From the NCBI RefSeq assembly GCF_012911005.2, contig NZ_WTVS01000021.1, forward strand, positions 23,680 to 87,679: a stretch of 64,000 nucleotides of DNA. Reading direction: 5' to 3'. How positions within the stretch are numbered: position 1 is the stretch's first letter; each line of letters begins with the position of its first letter. Origin of the DNA: Aromatoleum toluolicum (GTDB lineage Bacteria; Pseudomonadota; Gammaproteobacteria; Burkholderiales; Rhodocyclaceae). The notes below the pieces were generated by a model. It had not been told where the DNA came from, searched no databases, and saw only the letters and a program-made list of their open reading frames with translations. Below are positions 56,714 through 64,000 of the stretch, in pieces. The position numbers and the translations under genes are program-made.

Positions 56714-57751
56714 ATGAACACGCCCTGGACAGAATTTCTCGTACGCGAAGGCGCCACGCTGGAAGACTCCGGCATCCGTTTCGATGCTCCGGAAGCGGAG
56801 GTCAGCGCCGTCGAATCCGGCACCGTGGTCGTGCCGCTGGTGCACCTCGGCCTGATCCGCTGCGCCGGCGACGACTCGGTCACCTTCCTGCACAACCTGT
56901 TGTCGAACGACGTCAAGAAGCTCGGCCCGCAGTCGGCGCAGTGGTCCAGCTTCAATACGCCCAAGGGCCGCATGCTCGCCAGCCTGCTGTTGTGGACGGA
57001 CGACGTCGGGCAGATGATCGCCGCCTCGGCCGACGTTCAGCCGATGCTGCAAAAGAAGCTGTCGATGTACGTGCTGCGCAGCAAGGTGAAGCTTGCCGAC
57101 GCCACGCCGGACACCGTGCTGCTCGGCGTGAGCGGAGCCGCTGCGGACGCAGCGCTGGCGCATGCCGGCATCGCAGCCCCGACAGCCCCGATGACGCAGG
57201 CGGTGGCCGGCGAAGTGCGCTGCATCCGGCTCGACCAGCGCAATTTCGTCGTCGCAGTACCGGCGACGGCGGCACCCGCGGTCTTCACGAAACTCGCCGC
57301 GGGCGGCGCGACGAAGGCCGGAACGGCGGCGTGGCAACTTGCGATGATCCGCGCCGGCCTGCCGCTGATCACCACGGCGACGCAGGAGGAGTTCGTCGCG
57401 CAGATGCTCAATTTCGAGGTCATCGGCGGCGTCAGCTTCAACAAAGGCTGCTACCCGGGCCAGGAGATCGTCGCCCGCACGCAGTACCTCGGCAAACTCA
57501 AGAAGCGCATGTACCGCGTGCATGTGCCCGGTGACGCGCCTCCCGCGGTCGGCGCCGACCTGTTCACGCCGGAATTCGGCGACCAGTCGGCCGGCAAGCT
57601 CGTGAACGTCGTGGCCGCGCCCAAGGGCGGCTTCGAGGCACTGGCGGTGATGCAGATCAGTTGCGCCGAAGCCGGCGAGGTGCATCTGGGCAGCCTGCAG
57701 GGGCCGCAGCTGCAGTTCCTCGACCTGCCGTACGCGCTGCCGGAAAAATGA
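56714..57751 (+). CDS. ygfZ: tRNA-modifying / Fe-S cluster repair protein YgfZ
   Basis: 345 residues from ATG at 56714. Folate-binding GcvT-like fold. The family motif KGCYPGQE (K-G-C-Y-x-G-Q-E), with the essential Cys, is near residue 250. LHNLLSNDVKKL and KGRMLASLLLW are N-domain features. YgfZ supports repair or formation of some Fe-S enzymes such as MiaB. The frame continues far upstream, antisense to mltG, without similarity. It overlaps the next gene by four bases. Confidence 0.92.
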   Translation: MNTPWTEFLVREGATLEDSGIRFDAPEAEVSAVESGTVVVPLVHLGLIRCAGDDSVTFLHNLLSNDVKKLGPQSAQWSSFNTPKGRMLASLLLWTDDVGQMIAASADVQPMLQKKLSMYVLRSKVKLADATPDTVLLGVSGAAADAALAHAGIAAPTAPMTQAVAGEVRCIRLDQRNFVVAVPATAAPAVFTKLAAGGATKAGTAAWQLAMIRAGLPLITTATQEEFVAQMLNFEVIGGVSFNKGCYPGQEIVARTQYLGKLKKRMYRVHVPGDAPPAVGADLFTPEFGDQSAGKLVNVVAAPKGGFEALAVMQISCAEAGEVHLGSLQGPQLQFLDLPYALPEK

Positions 57752-58056
57752 GCGGCGACGCATCGGCCTGCGTGCATTACTTCGTCTATTACCGCGTCCG
57801 TGCCGATGCCGAGCACGAGGACGCGGAGGCGACCGTGCGCGCCATGCAGGCAGCGCTGGAGCGACGCACCGGTGTCGCGGGGCGGCTGATGGAGCGGCGC
57901 AGCGACGCGGTGACGTGGATGGAAGTCTATGAGGGCGTGGCCGATCCTGACGCGTTCGAGGCGGCGCTGCGGATCGAGGTCGACGCGCACCGGGTCGCGA
58001 ACATCGTCGAGCCCGGTTCCGCGCGCCATACGGAACGCTTCGTCGAATGTGCCTGA
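57748..58056 (+). CDS. DUF4936 family protein
   Basis: 102 residues from ATG at 57748, overlapping the ygfZ stop (ATGA). Small ferredoxin-like alpha/beta protein (VHYFVYYRVRADAEHEDAEATVRAMQAALERRTGVAGRLMERR ... WMEVYEGV) similar to the dimeric alpha-beta barrel group. DUF4936 members are commonly encoded beside ygfZ in betaproteobacteria. Function unknown. It overlaps the downstream NRDE gene by ten bases. Confidence 0.75.
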   Translation: MSGDASACVHYFVYYRVRADAEHEDAEATVRAMQAALERRTGVAGRLMERRSDAVTWMEVYEGVADPDAFEAALRIEVDAHRVANIVEPGSARHTERFVECA

Positions 58057-58817
58057 TCGTCGTCGGCTGGCACGCCCATCCGGCCTATCCGCTGGTCGTC
58101 GCCGCCAATCGTGACGAGTTTCTCGCCCGTCCGGCAGTTCCGGCGCACTGGTGGACCGACGCCCCCGACCTGCTCGCGGGGCGCGATCTCGAGGCGGGAG
58201 GGACGTGGATGGGCCTCAGCCGTGGCGGCCGGTTCGCTGCGCTAACGAACTATCGTGATCCGACCCTCCATCGTCCGGGCGCGCCGTCGCGCGGCACGTT
58301 GGTACGCGACTGCCTGACCGGAAACGATGACGCGGACCGGCAGCTGCGGAAAGTGGCCGAGGTCAGCGCGCAGTATGCGGCCTTCAACCTGCTGGTGAGC
58401 GACGGCCGGCAACTGGGGATCCATGAAAGCACGACGGGTGCGGTGCGGATGCTCGACCCCGGCGTGTACGGGTTGTCGAACCATGTGCTCGACACACCCT
58501 GGCCCAAGGTGAAGCTGGCGCGCGAGCGCTTCACCGCGGCGCTCGGCTGCCTGCCGGACACGGATGCGTTTCTCGCACTGCTGCGCGACGACGAGCCGGC
58601 GCCCGATCATCACCTGCCGGAAACCGGCGTCAGCGCAGACTGGGAACGGTGGCTGTCGCCGGCATTCATCCGTGCGCCGGGCTACGGTACGCGCTGCTCG
58701 ACGCTTATCCTGGTGGATCACGGCAGCAAGGTGACCTTTCGCGAATGGTCGTGGAATGAGCGGGGCGAATTCGCGAGCGAAGTCACGCACCGCTTCACGC
58801 TTGCGTCCGGCCGCTGA
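58047..58817 (+). CDS. NRDE (TANGO2-like) family protein
   Basis: 256 residues. Begins with the invariant MCLIVVGW and ANRDEF that define the NRDE/TANGO2 family; GGTWMGLSRGGRFAALTNYR and RGTLVRDCL follow. The N-terminal Cys2 may act as in N-terminal nucleophile hydrolases, to which the fold is related, but activity is unproven. The eukaryotic TANGO2 has been linked to haem or lipid handling. Third gene of the ygfZ-DUF4936-NRDE operon, convergent with the next gene by five bases. Confidence 0.9.
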   Translation: MCLIVVGWHAHPAYPLVVAANRDEFLARPAVPAHWWTDAPDLLAGRDLEAGGTWMGLSRGGRFAALTNYRDPTLHRPGAPSRGTLVRDCLTGNDDADRQLRKVAEVSAQYAAFNLLVSDGRQLGIHESTTGAVRMLDPGVYGLSNHVLDTPWPKVKLARERFTAALGCLPDTDAFLALLRDDEPAPDHHLPETGVSADWERWLSPAFIRAPGYGTRCSTLILVDHGSKVTFREWSWNERGEFASEVTHRFTLASGR

Positions 58818-58822
58818 CGCCT

Positions 58823-60246
<1,424 letters not shown>

Positions 60247-60297
60247 TTACTTGAGCGCGGCCCGAATGAGCCAGATTGGCGCGCCGCGGGTTCCAAA

Positions 60298-60482
60298 TCG
60301 ACATGCGGATCAACAATTTGCATAAATCGTGGCCGATGTCACGGCCGCACCTGCCGTTCCACAATAAAGTGGTGCAAACAACGGGAGGCCCCTGACCAAG
60401 GGGTACGGCTTCAGGGAGAGCGCCGGCGCCGTGGGACGAGTACCGCCCACCGCCGGACCGATCAGGGCGAAGGAGAAGAACG
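60298..60482 (+). promoter_or_regulatory. promoter and structured leader of the PEP-CTERM gene
   Basis: TCGACA (60298-60303), 17 bases, CATAAA (60321-60326) is a possible promoter giving a leader of about 150 bases. In it CCCC/GGGG (60389-60392, 60400-60403) forms a hairpin. CCGGCG...GTGGG (60423-60435) pairs with CCCAC...CGCCGG (60446-60456); its loop GTACC (60440-60444) is complementary to GGTAC (60402-60406), a pseudoknot arrangement. CCCTGA (60390-60395) can pair with TCAGGG at 60411-60416 or at 60462-60467, the latter three bases from the AAGGAG ribosome site. It matches no riboswitch class I know. Confidence 0.5.
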
Positions 60483-61223
60483 ATGGACACTAACCGACTG
60501 CTTTCGCGTTCCGCGCTGTTGGCGGCGCTTTCGATGCCGGCATTTGTCAGCGCGGCGCCTGTTGCCGTGGAGATCTCCGGCGGGAGCTGGAGCCTGGGCT
60601 CCGGTTGGGGCACCGCATGCACAAGCGCGGTGTGCGACGAGGGGCACAGCTACCTTAACGCCAACTGGACCATCGACCCGGACCTTGCGGGAACGAGCTT
60701 CATGCTCACGGAGGTCGGCGACTTCGAGACCGTTCTTTTCGGCAGGGGCACACTCGCCGAGGAAGATACCGCGATCAGCGCCAACGGCAGTGCATCCGAG
60801 GTCGATCTTCTGGCACTCGCTGCCCTGATCGAGTTCGACGCGCCGACAGGCGGCCCCGCGGATCTGGAAGCCACCGTGCAGGCCACTGTGGGCCCCTTCT
60901 GGGACAAGGGGGCCGGCCCGGCGAATACCGACCTCGCTGCGACGTTTCTGCCTTTCCTGCTCACGCTCGACGACGGTGGCGAGATCGCGATCAGTTTCTC
61001 GCCGGCGGTCTGGCTATGTGAGGGAAACAGCGGCCACTGCACATGGAACAAGCCGAGTCCGAACGATATCTATGCAACATTCACGCTGACGAAGGCCCCG
61101 CTCGAAGCAGAGACGACGGATGGTATCGTCGTGCAGGCGGTTCCTGAGCCTTCGTCACTGCTGCTCATCGGCGCCGGGCTTGTCGGGCTGGGATTCGGAC
61201 GTCGCCGGCAGAAGTCGGCCTGA
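60483..61223 (+). CDS. PEP-CTERM sorting domain protein
   Basis: 246 residues. Signal peptide to about residue 24 (cleavage after VSA). C-terminal sorting signal VPEPSSLLLIGAGLVGLGFGRRR: VPEP, hydrophobic segment, basic tail, the substrate of an exosortase/EpsH system encoded elsewhere. The body is beta-rich with two Cys pairs (CTSAVC, CEGNSGHC). Such proteins are exported and usually occur in exopolysaccharide-making bacteria. No other recognised domain. AAGGAG lies seven bases before the ATG. Confidence 0.9.
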   Translation: MDTNRLLSRSALLAALSMPAFVSAAPVAVEISGGSWSLGSGWGTACTSAVCDEGHSYLNANWTIDPDLAGTSFMLTEVGDFETVLFGRGTLAEEDTAISANGSASEVDLLALAALIEFDAPTGGPADLEATVQATVGPFWDKGAGPANTDLAATFLPFLLTLDDGGEIAISFSPAVWLCEGNSGHCTWNKPSPNDIYATFTLTKAPLEAETTDGIVVQAVPEPSSLLLIGAGLVGLGFGRRRQKSA

Positions 61224-61254
61224 ACGAACGCCGCCCCCTGCGCGCCAAACGATG

Positions 61255-61281
61255 ACGGGCGTCCGAAAGGACGCCCGTTTC
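61255..61281 (+). terminator. intrinsic terminator of the PEP-CTERM gene
   Basis: ACGGGCGTCC (61255-61264), GAAA loop, GGACGCCCGT (61269-61278), then TT. A strong stem with a stable GAAA tetraloop but a short U-tract. On the opposite strand a second hairpin (GGCGGGC/GCCCGCC, 61314-61331) follows the thioesterase gene. Confidence 0.7.
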
Positions 61282-61345
61282 GCTTCCGGCATTGATCCAT
61301 GCAGCGCGGCGACGGCGGGCTGCGGCCCGCCCCGCTTCAAGCGGA

Positions 61346-61753
61346 TCAGGCGGCGGCCATCGCCTTTTCGAGCTTGGCCTTGAGGCGCTGGGCGGTCTTC
61401 TCGGCGCCGACGATGAAGCGGCTGTGCTTGCCGCGCGCGACTTCCTCGAGGGCATCGCGGGCGGTGAACTCGAAGGTCACGGCCGGGCCGTTCACTTCGA
61501 CGAGCTTCACGGTGATCTCCACCCACATCCCCAGCAGGGTCGCGCCGACGTGGTCGAGCTCGACGCGGGTGCCGACCGAATCCTTGCCGGCTTCGATGTT
61601 TTCCAGCAGCAGATCGCGGCATACGACTTCGATGTCGTAGAGCAGCGCCGGGGTCGAGTAGACGCGGCAGTCGTCGCCCATGAAACCGATCGTGCGGCCC
61701 TGGTCGATGTCGTAACGGCGGGTGGAGCTCAGGCCGGCTTTCAGTTCGCTCAT
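61346..61753 (-). CDS. acyl-CoA thioesterase, FlK-like hotdog fold
   Basis: 135 residues. Hotdog thioesterase with T34, E42 and H68, spaced exactly as the catalytic T42-E50-H76 of fluoroacetyl-CoA thioesterase FlK. Sequence features: VYSTPALLYDIEVVC, GTRVELDHVGATLLGMWVEIT and ARDALEEVARGKHSRFIV. Most relatives outside Streptomyces have no known link to fluoroacetate; the substrate here is probably another acyl-CoA. It lies 62 bases after the NDP-forming ligase gene on the same strand, so the pair may interconvert an acid and its CoA ester. Confidence 0.82.
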   Translation of the reverse strand: MSELKAGLSSTRRYDIDQGRTIGFMGDDCRVYSTPALLYDIEVVCRDLLLENIEAGKDSVGTRVELDHVGATLLGMWVEITVKLVEVNGPAVTFEFTARDALEEVARGKHSRFIVGAEKTAQRLKAKLEKAMAAA

Positions 61754-61815
61754 CTTTCAGTCTCCTTCGTGTGGGGCGCCGGTCCATGCCGGCGCCGGGT
61801 TCATTGCGGATCGGG

Positions 61816-63900
61816 TTACTGGTTGCGTTCGCGGATCGCGTCGGCTTCGAGGCGGGCCTCGACGTACCGGGCGAGCGCCCGCGTGCCGCGGCCACAGTTG
61901 CGGAACATGCACACGCCCTGGTCCATCAGCTTCGCGGCCATCGCGTCGTAGAGCGAGCCCCCGTCGACGATGCCGATGACGGGCTTGTCGCTCTTCGCGG
62001 CGAGCGGCGGGTAGATGTGCACGGTGCCTTTCGGGTCCGAGAGGTCGTAGCCGGGGCGCAGCTTGCTCGTCTCGAGGCCGCGGATCGACGGCGCGGTCGG
62101 GTCGAGGCCGACGACGACGGCGTCGATGTTGGGATCGTCGAGGAAGGCTTCGGTGATCTGCAGGTGGGCCTCGTCGTCGGCGCCGGGGTTGATGTCGATG
62201 GGGTTGCGCACCTCGACCAGCGCGTCGAGGCGCTTGGCGGCGAGGATGGCCTGCACGCGTTCGACTGTCGCGGCTTCGAGTGCGCCCATCTCCAGCGAGG
62301 ACGTCTCGGTCGCGATCGAATCGGCCATGCCGACGGCCTCGAATCCGGCTCCGCTGATCGCACCGAGGCGCTTGCCGACCTTCTTGCCGTGCAGCGCGCC
62401 GGCGATGTAGAAGAGATCGTCGAAGCTGCTGAAGTCCTCGGCGACGATCGCGCCAGCCTGGCGCAGCACCGCCTCGAAGAGGACCGGGTCGCCCGCAATC
62501 GACGCGGTGTGACCCATCACGCCGCCCGCCCCGGCTTCGGTGCGACCGGACTTGTACACGACGACCTGCTTGCCGTTGAGCACGGCCTTGCGCACGGCAC
62601 GGGCGAAGTCGAGGCCGTCGCCGTCCTTGAAGCCTTCGATGTAGATGCCGAGGGTATCGATCTCGGGGCGGTCGGCGAAGAAGCCGAGCATGTCGCCGTG
62701 CGTGAGGTCGGTCTGGTTGCCGAGCGCGAGCATGTAGGCGGGATCGAGCCACGGATTCTGCGAGATGCGCGTGATCATGAAGGCGCCGGACTGGCTCAGC
62801 ATCACCGAGTTGCGCTGCGCCTTCTTCTGCGGCTTGGGCAGGCGCTCGAGCGGGATGAACCAGGAGTCGTAGCCGCCCGGATGCGAGACGACGCCGAGGC
62901 AGTTCGCGCCGAGGAAGACCGGTCCGCCGCCTGGATTGCCGTGCGCAGCGTTGATCTTAGCGGCGAGCGCGGCGGCGGGTTCGCGGCTCTTGGCGGTTTC
63001 GCCGAGCCCGCCCGGGATCAGCATCACGGATTCGACGGCATCGGCTGCGATGATCTCATCGACGAGCTCGTACACTGCGTCGTTGGGCACTGCGACGATC
63101 AGCAGGTCCAGCTTGGCCGGTAGCGCACGCAGGCTGTCGACGCAGCGCACGCCGTCGATCTCGGTCTCGCCCGGGCGGATGATGGTCAGCTTCTCTTTCG
63201 CATAGCCGCTGCCCATCAGGTTCTTCAGGATGATGCGGCCGAAGTTCATGCCGCTCGCGGACACGCCGATGATGCCGATCGACTGGGGGTGGATCAGCTT
63301 GTCGATCTTGTGCGCGGGGCGCGGCAGGCGGCCTGCAACGGGCGGGCCGAATTCGACGCGCGCGACACCGACGGTAGGCTTCTTCGCGAACTGCACCTGG
63401 TCGAGTTCGAGCTGGCGGATGACGAATGCGGGCTGCGGGTTCGCAGCCGAGTATTCGCGGCCGAGGCCCAGCATCAGGCCGAAGCAGAACTCGAGCACCG
63501 GATCGGGCGCGCGGCGGCCGTCGCGCTGCGCGAGCGCGGCCATCTTCTGGTAGGCGACGGTGCGACGGAACAGACGCATGAAGTCGGCGGCGTCGGTCAG
63601 TTCGACCGACGCGGACACGGCGGCGCGGTCCTTACGGAAGTTCGCGCGGTCGAGGGCGCCGTCGAGCCCGCCTTGGCCGGCCGTGAGTACCATGCCGAAT
63701 TCGCGCGTGTTCTCGAGCGCGATGCGAAGGTCCACGCCGCCGGGCATGCCTTCTGCGAGTGCCGCGCCGAAGCTGGCGACGAAGCGCTGCAGCTCGTCCC
63801 CGTTCAGCGCGTCGCGCCCCTCGCCTGCCGCCTGCCTGAACAGCTCGCCGGTGGCGGCATTCAGCGCCGCGCCCGGACTGATGGTCGTCCGATCATTCAC
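61816..63900 (-). CDS. NDP-forming acyl-CoA ligase-like protein, unusual domain order
   Basis: 694 residues from GTG at 63900, with GGAG nine bases upstream. Residues about 200-694 form the alpha part of an NDP-forming acyl-CoA synthetase: CoA-binding Rossmann domain (IDKLIHPQSIGIIGVSASGMNFGR), PGGLGE, and the phosphohistidine loop SGRTEAGAGGVMGHTASIAG with H464. Residues about 1-195 resemble only the C-terminal half of an ATP-grasp beta domain (GGVDLRIALENTREFGMVLTAGQGG), placed before rather than after. The nucleotide-binding half is missing, so a separate subunit may be needed. Substrate unknown; such ligases occur with aromatic or organic-acid metabolism. Confidence 0.78.
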   Translation of the reverse strand: MNDRTTISPGAALNAATGELFRQAAGEGRDALNGDELQRFVASFGAALAEGMPGGVDLRIALENTREFGMVLTAGQGGLDGALDRANFRKDRAAVSASVELTDAADFMRLFRRTVAYQKMAALAQRDGRRAPDPVLEFCFGLMLGLGREYSAANPQPAFVIRQLELDQVQFAKKPTVGVARVEFGPPVAGRLPRPAHKIDKLIHPQSIGIIGVSASGMNFGRIILKNLMGSGYAKEKLTIIRPGETEIDGVRCVDSLRALPAKLDLLIVAVPNDAVYELVDEIIAADAVESVMLIPGGLGETAKSREPAAALAAKINAAHGNPGGGPVFLGANCLGVVSHPGGYDSWFIPLERLPKPQKKAQRNSVMLSQSGAFMITRISQNPWLDPAYMLALGNQTDLTHGDMLGFFADRPEIDTLGIYIEGFKDGDGLDFARAVRKAVLNGKQVVVYKSGRTEAGAGGVMGHTASIAGDPVLFEAVLRQAGAIVAEDFSSFDDLFYIAGALHGKKVGKRLGAISGAGFEAVGMADSIATETSSLEMGALEAATVERVQAILAAKRLDALVEVRNPIDINPGADDEAHLQITEAFLDDPNIDAVVVGLDPTAPSIRGLETSKLRPGYDLSDPKGTVHIYPPLAAKSDKPVIGIVDGGSLYDAMAAKLMDQGVCMFRNCGRGTRALARYVEARLEADAIRERNQ

Positions 63901-63972
63901 TATCGTGTCTCCGTTCTTGCCACTCGTTTCCGGTGGCCGGTTAGTTGTTTTCTTCCCCTTGGCCGTCCAGTT

Positions 63973-64000
63973 CCTCCCCCTTCAAGGGGGAGGTTAGGAG
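63973..64000. repeat. REP-like inverted repeat
   Basis: CCTCCCCCTT (63973-63982) and AAGGGGGAGG (63984-63993) form a perfect 10-bp inverted repeat with one base between. It is cut by the window end, where GTTAGGAG follows. This CTCCCCCTTCAAGGGGGAG type is often seen as a dispersed intergenic repeat in bacteria (recall, not checked). It lies about 70 bases upstream of the ligase start. Confidence 0.5.

Noticed and set aside
60361..60482. PEP-CTERM leader as a c-di-GMP or glycine riboswitch
   Set aside because: Some short words are similar (GGGACG, GGGAGAG, GCGAAGGAG) but the conserved cores of those aptamers are missing; kept as an unassigned structured leader.

Overview
The window is 64 kb of GC-rich chromosome from a betaproteobacterium, most likely a member of the Rhodocyclales (Azoarcus/Aromatoleum/Thauera relatives). 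This placement is inference from gene content and order: trmJ-cysE-iscR, the lepA-lepB-rnc-era-recO-pdxJ-acpS block, an rpoE-rseABC-degP block ending at lepA, a PEP-CTERM protein, a multihaem cytochrome and an NDP-forming acyl-CoA ligase. I see no IS element, prophage, integrase, rRNA operon or CRISPR array. It is almost entirely core genome, densely packed, with many 1-8 bp gene overlaps and many GTG or TTG starts.

Layout. 1-2.8 kb: iscR (cut by the window edge), cysE and trmJ on the minus strand, divergent from suhB. 3-6.6 kb: a DeaD-type RNA helicase, a tRNA-Gly/tRNA-Cys/tRNA-Gly cluster with a consensus promoter and terminator, and a phosphodiesterase-family gene. 6.6-21.6 kb: a minus-strand run read as rpoE-rseA-rseB-rseC-degP-glutaredoxin (envelope stress), a terminator, lepA-lepB-DUF4845-rnc-era-recO-pdxJ-acpS-nagZ-uvrC-pgsA, then tRNA-Leu and a DUF1178 gene. 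21.8-30 kb: nadB, convergent with the fatty-acid operon yceD-rpmF-plsX-fabH-fabD-fabG-acpP-fabF-ygfX. 30-36.4 kb: maf with a short RsmI-like methyltransferase, rluC with a HAD phosphatase, and RNase E behind a 378-bp leader region. 36.4-43.5 kb: uvrB with a low-molecular-weight phosphatase, an aromatic aminotransferase, two tRNA-Asn genes, and a Lon-like ATP-dependent protease with a small unknown gene upstream. 43.8-47.2 kb: moaA, then an NHL-repeat lipoprotein and a five-haem cytochrome c, the most accessory-looking part. 47.3-52.1 kb: an orphan FtsX-type permease, an M20 amidohydrolase and a histone-deacetylase-family hydrolase. 52.1-60.2 kb: the mltG-tmk-holB-pilZ-tatD-ankyrin operon, ygfZ-DUF4936-NRDE, and tadA with an unusual L,D-transpeptidase/GNAT fusion. 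60.2-64 kb: a PEP-CTERM gene with a strongly structured leader, a FlK-like thioesterase and a rearranged NDP-forming acyl-CoA ligase, ending in a REP-like inverted repeat.

Most genes serve the cell core: lipid synthesis, translation factors and tRNA, RNA processing and decay, DNA repair, envelope stress and wall synthesis. The points most worth a second look are the pseudoknot- and switch-like leader of the PEP-CTERM gene (60.36-60.48 kb), the cytoplasmic L,D-transpeptidase/acetyltransferase fusion, the acyl-CoA ligase with its partial ATP-grasp piece placed first and a FlK-type thioesterase beside it, the NHL lipoprotein/pentahaem pair, a near-leaderless promoter in front of the fatty-acid operon, and a terminator hairpin against the lepA start. 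All calls are from reading the sequence; no database search was possible.
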